Shown piece by piece: positions 15,893 to 23,540 of a DNA stretch of 64,000 nt. The stretch lies in contig NZ_JPKG01000055.1 in NCBI RefSeq assembly GCF_000735605.1, positions 1 to 64,000 of the forward strand, in the 5' to 3' direction. The stretch comes from Allobosea sp. LC85 (GTDB lineage Bacteria; Pseudomonadota; Alphaproteobacteria; Rhizobiales; Beijerinckiaceae). A model generated the notes under the pieces. That model did no database searches and was not told the DNA's origin. It saw nothing but the letters and a program-made list of their open reading frames with translations. The translations under genes were made by a program, and so were the position numbers. Position 1 is the first letter of the stretch, and each line of letters begins with the position of its first letter.

Positions 15893-16590
15893 CAGGCGGC
15901 CTTCCGGAATGCGGTGATGTCGAGATAGCGGGTGGCGACGCGCTCGCGCACCGCCTCGTCATGGAAGATCCCGACGATGGCGGCCCCGTTTGCGCGCGCC
16001 TCGCCGATCAGGTCAACTACGACGTCGCGATTGGCGGCATCGAGCGAGGCGGTCGGTTCGTCGATCAGCAGGATCGGCGCCGGATCGACGAAGGAGCGGG
16101 CGATGTTGACGCGCTGCTGCTCGCCGCCGGAGAAGGTGGCGGGCGCGAGATGCCAGAGCCGCTCGGGCAGGTTCAGCCGGGCGAGAATCGCCTTGGCGCG
16201 TGCGCTCGCCTCATCAGCGGAGACGCCGCGCGCCAGCAGCGGATCGCGGACGATGTCGAGCGCCGAAACGCGCGGGATCACGCGCAGGAACTGCGAGACG
16301 AAACCGAGCGTGCGCCGGCGGATATCGAGCACCGTGCGCGGCACGGCCGCGACGATGTCGATGGCCCGGCCGGCATGGGTGATGTGGATATGGCCGGAGC
16401 TCGGCCGGTAGTTGCCGTAGAGAATGCGCAGCAGGCTCGACTTGCCGGCACCCGAGGCTCCGGCCAGGACGAGCGCCTCGCCGGCCTCGACGCTGAAATT
16501 GACATTGTCGAAGACAGGCAGCCGGACCCCGCCCTGGTTGTGCAGGGTAAAGGCCTTGGCGACGTTCTCGACGTGAATCATCGTGGTCAT
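15892..16590 (-). CDS. phnL: C-P lyase ABC-type protein PhnL
   Basis: A 232-residue ABC-type ATPase of the C-P lyase complex rather than a transporter. Walker A is GASGAGKSSLL, the signature FSGGEQQRV and Walker B ILLIDEPTASLD. PhnL is needed with PhnG-I to form the triphosphate intermediate or to drive the complex. It follows phnK after 43 bp, the longest gap in the phnG-to-DUF1045 run. Alternative in-frame starts lie very close (MTTMIHV). Confidence 0.95.
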   Translation of the reverse strand: MTTMIHVENVAKAFTLHNQGGVRLPVFDNVNFSVEAGEALVLAGASGAGKSSLLRILYGNYRPSSGHIHITHAGRAIDIVAAVPRTVLDIRRRTLGFVSQFLRVIPRVSALDIVRDPLLARGVSADEASARAKAILARLNLPERLWHLAPATFSGGEQQRVNIARSFVDPAPILLIDEPTASLDAANRDVVVDLIGEARANGAAIVGIFHDEAVRERVATRYLDITAFRKAA

Positions 16591-16633
16591 GATCGGGATG
16601 CCTTGCGCGGTTCCGGTGACGCGATTGTGACGC

Positions 16634-17440
16634 TCATACGCTCAGCACGGCCGAGGTGAGCAATTGCGTGTAGGCGTGATGGGGGTCGTCCAGGACCTGA
16701 TCGGTCAGCCCCTGCTCGACGACACGGCCGTCCTTCATCACCATCAGCCGGTCGGTGAGCAGGCGCGCGACGGCGAGGTCATGCGTGACGATGATGGCGG
16801 CCAGACCGAGATCACGGACCAGCACGCGCAGCAGATCGAGCAGCCGGGCCTGCACGGAAACGTCGAGGCCGCCGGTCGGCTCGTCCATGAAGACGAGTTT
16901 CGGCTCGGAGACCAGAACACGGGCGATCTGCAGGCGCTGCTGCATGCCGCCCGAGAACTGGCGCGGGCGATCGTCGATGCGGTTCTCGGCGATCTCGACG
17001 CGGGTGAGCCAGTCGAGCGCGCGCTCGCGGATCTTGCCGTAATGCCGGTCGCCGCGGTCCATCAGGCGCTCGCCGACATTGCCGCCGGCGGAGACATCCA
17101 TGCGCAGGCCGTCACGCGGGTTCTGGTGCACGATGCCCCAGGCCGTGCGCATCAGGCGGCGGCGATCCTGCTCGGCGACCGAATAGATGTCGAGCGGCTG
17201 GCCCGAGCCGCGGAACAGCACCTCACCTTCGTCCGGCGGGTCGATGCCGGCAAGGCAACGGAGCAAGGTCGATTTGCCCGAGCCGGATTCGCCGACGATG
17301 CCGAGCACCTCGCCCGGCCAGAGATCGAAGGAGACATCGGCGCAGCCGATGCGCTCGCCATAGAAGCGGCTGACGCCGGAGACCGAGAGCAGCGGATCGG
17401 GATCTATGCCGAGATCCTGCGGAGAGACATGCTGGGTCAT
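16634..17440 (-). CDS. phnK: C-P lyase ABC-type protein PhnK
   Basis: A 268-residue ABC-type ATPase that docks on the PhnGHIJ core. Walker A is GESGSGKSTLL, the signature FSGGMQQRL and Walker B LVFMDEPTGGLD. The segment TAWGIVHQNPRDGLRMDVSAGGN after the Q-loop is typical of PhnK. The start overlaps the phnJ stop as ATGA. Confidence 0.95.
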   Translation of the reverse strand: MTQHVSPQDLGIDPDPLLSVSGVSRFYGERIGCADVSFDLWPGEVLGIVGESGSGKSTLLRCLAGIDPPDEGEVLFRGSGQPLDIYSVAEQDRRRLMRTAWGIVHQNPRDGLRMDVSAGGNVGERLMDRGDRHYGKIRERALDWLTRVEIAENRIDDRPRQFSGGMQQRLQIARVLVSEPKLVFMDEPTGGLDVSVQARLLDLLRVLVRDLGLAAIIVTHDLAVARLLTDRLMVMKDGRVVEQGLTDQVLDDPHHAYTQLLTSAVLSV

Positions 17441-18384
17441 GACTTCGAAACCTCGTCCTTGGCCTGCTTGTCGTCGACGAGATGGAGGGCCGATGCGTCG
17501 GCCAGCATCGCGCCGCGATGGCCGTCAGCGCGCCGTGTCTCGCAATGGTGGCTGTCGGAGCAGACGAACATGCGCCCGCCGTGGTCGTCGGTGACGACTT
17601 CGTCGAGATAGGAATCGGTCGCGCCGCAGAGCCCGCAGGGCTCGTTCCAGCTCTGGATGCGGAAGGGATGGTCCTCGAAATCGAGGCTGCGCACGCTGGT
17701 ATAGGGCGGCACCGCATAGATGCGCTTCTCGCGGCCGGCTCCGAAGAGCTGGAGCGAGGGCGACATATGCATCTTCGGATTGTCGAATTTCGGGATCGGC
17801 GAGGGCGCCATCACATAGCGGCCATTGACGTCGACCGGATAGTCATAGGTCGTCGTCACCTCGCCGAAGCGAGCGATATTCTCGTAGAGCTTGACCTGCA
17901 TCAGCCCATATTCGGCCCAGGCGTGCATCTTGCGTGTCTCGGCCTCGCGCGGCTCGAGCTTCCGCAGGGGCTCGGGCTGCGGCACCTGGTAGACCATGAT
18001 CTGCCCGGCCTTCAGCGGCGCCTCCGGGATGCGGTGGCGGGTCTGAATGATCGTGGCCTCGTCCGTCGCCTCGGTCGTCTTCGCATCGGCGGTGCGCTCG
18101 AAGAAGCGGCGGATCGAGACGGCGTTGGTGGTGTCGTCCGCGCCCTGGTCGATGACCTTCAGCACATCGTCCGGGCCAATGATCGCGGCGGTGATCTGAA
18201 TGCCGCCCGTGCCCCAGCCGCGCGCCAGCGGCATCTCGCGCGAGCCGAACGGAACCTGATAGCCCGGTACCGCGACAGCCTTGAGCAGGGCGCGGCGGAT
18301 CATCCGCTTGGTCTGCTCGTCGAGATAGGCATAATTATAAGCCGGCTTCGTATCCTCGTCGGGGACGATCTGATGCAGGGTCAT
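17437..18384 (-). CDS. phnJ: Alpha-D-ribose 1-methylphosphonate 5-phosphate C-P lyase PhnJ
   Basis: Radical-SAM enzyme that cleaves the carbon-phosphorus bond. The 315-residue protein has Cys250, Cys253 and Cys275 for the 4Fe-4S cluster and Cys281 as the catalytic thiol (PCGLCG, then FVCSDSHHC). Their spacing of 3, 22 and 6 equals that of the E. coli cysteines 241, 244, 266 and 272. YAYLDEQTKRMIRRALLKA and PFGSREMPLARGWGTGG are family signatures. The start at 18384 overlaps the phnI stop as ATGA. The C-terminus runs about 30 residues beyond the catalytic Cys. Confidence 0.97.
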   Translation of the reverse strand: MTLHQIVPDEDTKPAYNYAYLDEQTKRMIRRALLKAVAVPGYQVPFGSREMPLARGWGTGGIQITAAIIGPDDVLKVIDQGADDTTNAVSIRRFFERTADAKTTEATDEATIIQTRHRIPEAPLKAGQIMVYQVPQPEPLRKLEPREAETRKMHAWAEYGLMQVKLYENIARFGEVTTTYDYPVDVNGRYVMAPSPIPKFDNPKMHMSPSLQLFGAGREKRIYAVPPYTSVRSLDFEDHPFRIQSWNEPCGLCGATDSYLDEVVTDDHGGRMFVCSDSHHCETRRADGHRGAMLADASALHLVDDKQAKDEVSKS

Positions 18385-19667
18385 TCCGCGGCCTCCGGCA
18401 GGGTGTCTTGCGTCTCTTGGGCCTGGGTCTCTTGGACCTGGGTCTCTTGGGTCTCGCGCGCCAGGCGCTGTTCGCGCTCGCGGCGGATTCGGCGGATCAG
18501 TTCGAGCTCGCCCTGGAAGTCGACATAGTGCGGCAGCTTGAGATGCTCGACGAAGCCGGCCGCCTCGACATTGTCCGAGTGGTAGAGCACGAACTCGTCC
18601 TGCTGCGCGGGATACTCTGCCGCCTCGCCGAACTCGCGTGCCTTGAGCGCACGATCGACCAGCGACATCGACATCGCCTTGCGCTCGGCATGGCCGAAAG
18701 CGAGGCCATAACCGCGCGTGAACTGCGGCGGCACATCCTTGGTGCCGTTGAACTGGTTGACCATCTGGCATTCGGTCAGGGTGATCTCGCCCAGATCGAC
18801 GGCGAAGCCGAGTTCCTCGGGCACGAATGCGACGCTGACCTCGCCGACGCGGACCTCGCCGACGAAGGGATGCGAATTGCCGTATCCGCGCTGCACGGAA
18901 TAGCCGAGGCCGAGCATGAAACCCTCATCGCCGCGCGCCATGGCCTGGAGCCGGACATCGCGATCGGCGGGGAAGGAGACCGGCTCGCGGGTGAGATCGA
19001 AAGGACGGGGATCGCCCTCCGGCGGCTCCTCTGCCTCCATCAGGCCTTCGGCGCCGAGAATGTCGGGCACGCGCGGCATGGTGGTATCGAGCGGCGCCCT
19101 CTCCTTCTCCCCCTGCGGGAGAAGGTGCCCCAAAGGGGCGGATGAGGGGGCGCACTGGTCTGACTCGTTGGCGGGTTTAGCAAGCAACGCGTCGGCAGCG
19201 TCGCGCGACCCCTCACCCCGACCCTCTCCCGCAAGGGGAGAGGGGGCGCGTCGCGGTTCTTCTTCCATCAGCGCGAAATCGAACAGGCGGTGGGTGTAGT
19301 CATAGGTCGGGCCAAGCACCTGGCCACCGGGCAGATCCTTGTAGGTGGCAGAGACGCGGCGGCGGATCGCCATCTGCGCCGTGTCGACCGGCTCCGACGA
19401 GCCGAAGCGCGGCAGGGTGGTGCGGTAGGCGCGCATCAGGAAGGCGGCTTCGATCGCGTCGCCCTGCGCCTGCTTCAGCGCCAGCGCGGCGAGATCGGCG
19501 TCGTAGAGCGAGCCCTCGTTCATCACGCGGGCGCAGGCGAGCCCCATCTGCTCGCGGATCTGCGCGACGGACAGCTCGGGCACGGCCTCGTTGCCGCGGC
19601 GGGCTTCCGCGATGAGATCATGTGTGGCGAGGATGGCAGCTTCGCCACCCTTGACGGCGACATACAT
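18381..19667 (-). CDS. phnI: C-P lyase subunit PhnI with in-frame REP-derived insert
   Basis: Nucleosidase subunit that with PhnG, H and L makes ribose-1-phosphonate 5-triphosphate from ATP and a phosphonate. The core is clear: MYVAVKGGEAAI, EQMGLACARVMNEGSLY, RRVSATYKDLPGGQVLGPTY, GYGNSHPFVGEVRVG and FNGTKDVPPQFTRGYGLAFGH. At 428 residues it is about 60 longer than usual. Residues about 141-191 read like translated REP palindromes (SPLAGEGRGEG, LLPQGEKER) and are not PhnI sequence. The C-terminus carries QETQ-type tandem repeats. The frame stays open, so the protein may still work. The start at 19667 abuts phnH. Confidence 0.93.
   Translation of the reverse strand: MYVAVKGGEAAILATHDLIAEARRGNEAVPELSVAQIREQMGLACARVMNEGSLYDADLAALALKQAQGDAIEAAFLMRAYRTTLPRFGSSEPVDTAQMAIRRRVSATYKDLPGGQVLGPTYDYTHRLFDFALMEEEPRRAPSPLAGEGRGEGSRDAADALLAKPANESDQCAPSSAPLGHLLPQGEKERAPLDTTMPRVPDILGAEGLMEAEEPPEGDPRPFDLTREPVSFPADRDVRLQAMARGDEGFMLGLGYSVQRGYGNSHPFVGEVRVGEVSVAFVPEELGFAVDLGEITLTECQMVNQFNGTKDVPPQFTRGYGLAFGHAERKAMSMSLVDRALKAREFGEAAEYPAQQDEFVLYHSDNVEAAGFVEHLKLPHYVDFQGELELIRRIRREREQRLARETQETQVQETQAQETQDTLPEAAE
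18402..18456. repeat. Short tandem repeat at the 3' end of phnI
   Basis: Imperfect copies of CCTGGGTCTCTTGG follow one another near the phnI stop and encode the QETQETQVQETQAQETQDT tail on the minus strand. Copy number could vary by slippage. The repeat does not disturb the frame. Confidence 0.7.
19098..19252. repeat. Inverted pair of REP-like palindromes inside phnI
   Basis: Unit one (about 19098-19152) holds CTTCTCCC / GGGAGAAG and a second stem GCCCC-AAA-GGGGC. Unit two (about 19200-19252) holds CCTCTCCC / GGGAGAGG and is in the opposite orientation, with GACCCCTCA matching the complement of TGAGGGG. The same units occur as a pair in the gap at 21548-21712. The insert is about 150 bp and in frame with phnI. 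Confidence 0.85.
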
Positions 19668-20269
19668 CAGCGGGCCTCCAGGATCTGCGTCGAGCGCGGC
19701 AGGCCGATGATCGTCTCGCCATGGCTCAGGATAAGGTCGATGCCGAGGGGGTAGTGCGCGGCATTGGCCGCGACCTCGGCCCAAAAGCCGGGGCGCAGTC
19801 CCTTCGGTGCAATCGCGCAGCGTCCGGCGATGCCCGGGCCGGTCAGCGTCACGGCCTCGCCGCCCGCGAGGCTGGCGCATTGCACGATCACGCTGGTCGA
19901 GCGATCCGGGAACTGGTCGCTGCCGGGGCTGAATGCGGAAAGCGCCGGAGCGGTGCTGGTGCCGTTCAGCACGGCGAAGGCGGCTTCAGCCGGGCTATCG
20001 ACCAAGGTCGCGCCGCAATGGAAGCGCAACCAGGCCCCGGCAGGCCCCGCCCGCAGATCGGCCGGCAGCCAGATCGGCGTCTCGTAATCGGCGAGGGTCA
20101 GCAGGCCGATGGCGGTTGCCGGTTCCAATCCGGCAGGTGCGGCAAAGCCGTTTGCGACGTCCTGGATGAGACCGGGCTCCGACAAGGCGCCGAGCAGGGC
20201 GCGGAAGGCGGTCTGGGACTGGAAGACCGGGTCGGAAAAGCCCGTGCCAATGTGTGTGTCGTCCTGCAT
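19667..20269 (-). CDS. phnH: C-P lyase subunit PhnH
   Basis: A 200-residue structural subunit of the PhnGHIJ core. FSDPVFQSQTAFRALLGALSEPG at the start and TLTGPGIAG near residue 143 are family hallmarks, as is the PLGIDLIL segment close to the end. The start is MQDDTH at 20269, overlapping the phnG stop by one base; a GTG one codon earlier is possible. Its stop abuts the phnI start. Confidence 0.95.
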   Translation of the reverse strand: MQDDTHIGTGFSDPVFQSQTAFRALLGALSEPGLIQDVANGFAAPAGLEPATAIGLLTLADYETPIWLPADLRAGPAGAWLRFHCGATLVDSPAEAAFAVLNGTSTAPALSAFSPGSDQFPDRSTSVIVQCASLAGGEAVTLTGPGIAGRCAIAPKGLRPGFWAEVAANAAHYPLGIDLILSHGETIIGLPRSTQILEAR

Positions 20270-20709
20270 CACGCGCCCCGGACCAGAGTGAAGAAATCGA
20301 CCTTGGTGGCTGCAGCCTTGCGCGAGGCGAGGGTGCGCGCTGCCTGCTGGCGGGCTGCAAGCTCGGCGACGCCGCTGCGGAGCGGCCCGGCTTCGCCTTC
20401 GCGCTGCAGCAGCCCGTCGATCACCGCGGCTAATCGCGCTTTCCGGCCGTCGCGACCGAGAGCGTAGGAAAAACCCATCGTACCGTCGCCAAGGCGCACG
20501 ACGCAGCGCGTCACGGTGGCTTCGCCGAGATTGAAGCGGCGTCCCGCGCCGCCGGCGCGACCCTCGACCATCACGGTCCCGGTTTCGGGTGCCTTCAGCA
20601 CGTCATGGTCGGGCAGGGCGCTGAGCCCGCCGGCGAGGCTCTCGATCTCGGCGCGAGAGGCCCGGGCGAGGATTGCCAGCCAGTGCTGTCGTGGAGTTGT
20701 CCCGCTCAT
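20269..20709 (-). CDS. phnG: C-P lyase subunit PhnG
   Basis: A 146-residue first subunit of the C-P lyase core. Recognisable segments are RQHWLAILARAS near the N-terminus, the middle FNLGEATVTRCVVRLGDGTMGFSYALGRD, and KVDFFTLVRGA at the end. It is the first gene of the phnGHIJKLM-DUF1045 run and faces phnF across a short control region containing candidate PhnF operators. Confidence 0.95.
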   Translation of the reverse strand: MSGTTPRQHWLAILARASRAEIESLAGGLSALPDHDVLKAPETGTVMVEGRAGGAGRRFNLGEATVTRCVVRLGDGTMGFSYALGRDGRKARLAAVIDGLLQREGEAGPLRSGVAELAARQQAARTLASRKAAATKVDFFTLVRGA

Positions 20710-20737
20710 CTCAGGTCGCTCTCTGGTCAGGGCTTAA

Positions 20738-20780
20738 TGTCTAGACTATGATAGGAGTGTTGCGAGGAAAGGTCTATACA
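20738..20780. promoter_or_regulatory. Candidate PhnF operators between phnG and phnF
   Basis: Two related sites in the 88-bp divergent gap. GTCTAGAC (20739-20746) is a perfect palindrome within ATGTCTAGACTAT. GGTCTATACA (20771-20780) resembles one strand of the TGGTATAGACCA-type operator known for mycobacterial PhnF. Both show the GT-nn-A-nn-AC pattern typical of HutC-type GntR regulators. They lie where both promoters must be, which fits autoregulation and repression of phnG. Confidence 0.55.
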
Positions 20781-20797
20781 TTTTGGATGAAGCTTTG

Positions 20798-21580
20798 ATG
20801 ACGGATGCCCATGCAGCCAGCCAGGCCGGCGAAGCCGCCACGGCATGGCGGCGTATCGCGGACGAGATCGAAGCGGCGATCGGGCGCGGCGAATACGAGA
20901 CGGGCGCGACGCTGCCCTCTTCGCTCGCGCTGGCCGAGCGCTATGGCGTGCACCGGCACACGGTTCGGCAGGCCTTTCGGCATCTCGCCGATCGGGGGTT
21001 GGTCAGCGTCTCGCGCGGCCGCGGGACGCAGGTCACGGCGCCGCGCTTTCCCTATCGCATCGGCCGGCGCGTCAGCATGCGGACCAATTTCGGCGCGGCC
21101 GGCATCGCTGTGGCTGGCTCGATCCTGGGTGCAGAGATCGTCAGGGGCGAGGCGGAATCCTGCGCGGCCCTGCGATTGGAGGATGGGGCGCCGCTCTGGC
21201 GGATCGAGACGCTGAGTCTGGCCGGTGGTGTGCCGGTGAGCACCGGCGTGCATCTGCTCTCGGCCAAGCGCTTCCCGGATTTCGACAAGATGCTGAGCCG
21301 GGCCGGCTCGTCGATCACCGCAGCCTTCGCCGCCTGCGGCATCCCGGATTATGTGCGGCTCTCGACACGGCTTTCGGCGCGGCTCGCCAGCGAGCGCGAG
21401 GCGCTGCTGCTCAGGATCGAGCCCGGCGCCGCTGTCATGCTCTCCACAGCGGTCGATGCGCTGCCTGACCTGACCCCGATCCACCTGATCGACGGCATCT
21501 TTGCCGGCGAACGGATGGAAATGGTGGTCGAGCCGTTTGCGGACTTTCCTTCTCCCCTTGCGGGAGAAGGTGGCGCGTAG
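20798..21580 (+). CDS. phnF: PhnF, GntR/HutC-family regulator of phosphonate genes
   Basis: A 260-residue regulator. An N-terminal winged helix (WRRIADEIEAAIGRGEYETG, LAERYGVHRHTVRQAFRHLADRGL) is followed by a UTRA-type ligand domain of the HutC group (LWRIETLSLAGGVPVSTG). It is divergent from phnG and should repress the C-P lyase operon. The ATG at 20798 is chosen over a TTG at 20783. The last residues (SPLAGEGGA) come from a REP palindrome that overlaps the 3' end, so the natural tail has been replaced or extended. Confidence 0.9.
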   Translation: MTDAHAASQAGEAATAWRRIADEIEAAIGRGEYETGATLPSSLALAERYGVHRHTVRQAFRHLADRGLVSVSRGRGTQVTAPRFPYRIGRRVSMRTNFGAAGIAVAGSILGAEIVRGEAESCAALRLEDGAPLWRIETLSLAGGVPVSTGVHLLSAKRFPDFDKMLSRAGSSITAAFAACGIPDYVRLSTRLSARLASEREALLLRIEPGAAVMLSTAVDALPDLTPIHLIDGIFAGERMEMVVEPFADFPSPLAGEGGA

Positions 21581-21712
21581 CGCCGGATGAGGGGTCGCGC
21601 GACGGCTTTTGAGTTGCGCTTGTGATGAGCGGAGAGCGGAGAGGACAGCGCGACCCCTCATCCGTCTCGGCTGCGCCGAGCCACCTTCTCCCGCAAGGGG
21701 AGAAGGGAAGGT
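21548..21712. repeat. Inverted pair of REP-like palindromes between phnF and phnE2
   Basis: Unit one (21548-21602) holds CCTTCTCCCC / GGGAGAAGG and GGCGCGTAGCGCC. Unit two (about 21651-21712) is the reverse orientation and ends CGCAAGGGGAGAAGG. The arms GAGGGGTCGCGCG and CGCGACCCCTC can pair across the spacer, giving a large cruciform. It lies between convergent phnF and phnE2 and forms the 3' end of phnF. Confidence 0.88.
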
Positions 21713-21715
21713 CGG

Positions 21716-22570
21716 TCACACCGCGCGCTTGCCGATGATGGCGAAGCGCAGCTTGCTGGACAGGAAGTCGATCGCGGTCACGGCGGCAAGCACGAGCAGG
21801 ATCAGGAACGAGACCTGCTGCCATTCCAGGGTGCGGATGGTCTCGGCGAGATAGAGGCCGATGCCGCCGGCACCGACGATGCCGATGATGGTCGAGGAGC
21901 GGGTGTTCGACTCGATGTAGTAGAGCACCTGGCTGGCGATGACCGGCAGCACCTGCGGGATCAGGCCGAAGCGGATCTCGTGGAGCTTGCCGCCGCCAGA
22001 CGAGGTCACGCCCTCGACGGGCTTGCGGTCGGCGGATTCGATCGCTTCCGAATAGAGCTTGCCGAAGGCGCCGAGATCGCTGGTCATGATCGCGAGCATG
22101 CCGGCGAAGGGGCCGAGGCCCACGACATTGACCCAGATCAGGGCCCAGATCAGCGCATCGACGCCGCGCACGGTGTCGAGCGAGCGGCGCGCCAGGAAAT
22201 GGATGACGCGGTTGGTGACGACGTTCTTGGCCGCGAGGAAGCCCAGCGGGAAGGCGAGGATCGCGGCGAGGATCGTGCCGAGGAAGGCGATGGCGATGGT
22301 CTCGAACAGCGCTTTCACGAAGATCACGGCGCGGGCGGCGGAGCCGGGGTCCGGCGGCAGCATCAGCACGACGAAGGTGCCGAGATTGCCGATGCCGGTG
22401 AGGATCTTCCAGAGCGAGACTTCCAGTGTCGTCAGCCCGTAGAAGAAGAGGCCGAGCAGGCCGGCAACGACCGCGATGGTGGTCAGGCGCGTCTTCAGCG
22501 AGCCGTCGATGGCGCCCTGATGGCGACGGACGAGATCGGTGCGCTCGGTGGCGGTGAGGGCGAGGCTCAT
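21716..22570 (-). CDS. phnE: Phosphonate ABC transporter permease PhnE2
   Basis: Second permease of the phosphonate importer, 284 residues with about six membrane segments. The EAA-type loop reads EAIESADRKPVEGVTSSGGGKLHEIRFGLIPQVLP, the family signature, and SNTRSSTIIGIVGAGGIG follows. The start overlaps the phnE1 stop as ATGA, so the two permeases are made together and probably pair as a heterodimer with PhnC. Confidence 0.93.
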   Translation of the reverse strand: MSLALTATERTDLVRRHQGAIDGSLKTRLTTIAVVAGLLGLFFYGLTTLEVSLWKILTGIGNLGTFVVLMLPPDPGSAARAVIFVKALFETIAIAFLGTILAAILAFPLGFLAAKNVVTNRVIHFLARRSLDTVRGVDALIWALIWVNVVGLGPFAGMLAIMTSDLGAFGKLYSEAIESADRKPVEGVTSSGGGKLHEIRFGLIPQVLPVIASQVLYYIESNTRSSTIIGIVGAGGIGLYLAETIRTLEWQQVSFLILLVLAAVTAIDFLSSKLRFAIIGKRAV

Positions 22571-23448
22571 GAGCGGTGCTCCAGGCTGAGCAGGGCGTGG
22601 CGCAGGCGCTCGGTGCCGTAGTCGATCAGCATGACGGTGACGATGATCAGCAGCAGGATGGCGCTGACATCGGTGAAGTAGAATTTGCGGATCGCCTCGA
22701 TCAGATCCTGGCCGATGCCGCCGGCCCCGACGAAGCCCATGATCGAGGCGCCGCGGACATTGATCTCGAAGCGCAGCAGCGCGTAGCTGGCGAAATTGGA
22801 AAGCACCTGCGGGACGACGGCGAAGCGGATCGTCTGCCACCAGCCCGCGCCTGTCGCGGCGAGGCCGTCGACCGGCTTCATGTCGATGTTCTCGACCACC
22901 TCGGAGAAGAGCTTGCCCATCGTGCCCATGGTGTGGATCGCGATGGCGAGCACGCCCGGCAGCGGGCCGAGGCCGAAGGCGATGACGAAGATCAGCGCGA
23001 AGACGATCTCCGGCACGGTGCGGCAGAATTCGAGGAAGCGGCGGGTGGCCCAGCGCAGCCAGCCGGCACGGCCGAGATTGGCGGCGGCGGAAAAGCAGAG
23101 CAGGAAGCCGCCGACAGCGCCCAGCACGGTGCCGACATAGGCAATCAGCAGGGTCTGCCAGAGCAGCTTCAGCCAGCCGTTCAGGCCCCAGTACCATTCC
23201 TTGAGATCGGCGCCGAGTGTCGCGAGGTGCAGGGTCGGCAGGGTCTCGAGGATGTATTTCGGGAAGCGCCAGGCGTTCGCGGCGAATTTCGCGAGATCGA
23301 CCTCCGAGCCGATCGCGGAGAGGGCGACGCAGGCGATGAAGATGGCGGCGCCGAGCAGGGCCTGGCGGCGCTTTGCGCCCATCTCGCGCCGATAGAGATC
23401 GGCGTGGCCGCGAATGGCGGGGTCGTTGCGATCGATCGTCAGGGTCAT
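22567..23448 (-). CDS. phnE: Phosphonate ABC transporter permease PhnE1
   Basis: First permease, 293 residues. MTLTIDRNDPAIRGH precedes a first membrane helix, then TLLIAYVGTVLGAVGGFLL and the cytoplasmic loop EVVENIDMKPVDGLAATGAG. The pattern RGASIMGFVGAGGIGQDL matches PhnE. The start at 23448 gives the normal length; an in-frame codon at 23520 lies inside a palindrome and is unlikely. It is separated from phnD by that palindrome. Confidence 0.93.
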   Translation of the reverse strand: MTLTIDRNDPAIRGHADLYRREMGAKRRQALLGAAIFIACVALSAIGSEVDLAKFAANAWRFPKYILETLPTLHLATLGADLKEWYWGLNGWLKLLWQTLLIAYVGTVLGAVGGFLLCFSAAANLGRAGWLRWATRRFLEFCRTVPEIVFALIFVIAFGLGPLPGVLAIAIHTMGTMGKLFSEVVENIDMKPVDGLAATGAGWWQTIRFAVVPQVLSNFASYALLRFEINVRGASIMGFVGAGGIGQDLIEAIRKFYFTDVSAILLLIIVTVMLIDYGTERLRHALLSLEHRS

Positions 23449-23492
23449 GATGGTTCCGTCGCGGGGTTCGCCAGTCGCGGCGGGACGCCACT

Positions 23493-23525
23493 CCGTCATG
23501 GCCGGGATAAGCCCGGCCATGACGG
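23493..23525. repeat. 14-bp-stem palindrome between phnD and phnE1
   Basis: CCGTCATGGCCGGG pairs perfectly with CCCGGCCATGACGG around a 5-base loop. It sits in the 92-bp gap after phnD in the transcript, before phnE1. A stable stem here could protect the upstream mRNA or partly stop transcription, giving more binding protein than permease. It belongs to the dispersed palindrome family seen at 3059, 6056 and 58384. Confidence 0.8.
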
Positions 23526-23540
23526 TCGGTGGGTAAGCGC

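Noticed and set aside
19098..19252. Frameshift or assembly error in phnI
   Set aside because: PhnI motifs before and after the insert are in the same frame, and the inserted DNA equals a repeat found elsewhere in the window, so a true insertion explains it better.
21716..23491. A fused 591-residue PhnE protein
   Set aside because: The upstream part of this frame is a shadow of phnE1 in another frame; the real phnE2 begins at 22570, overlapping the phnE1 stop as ATGA.
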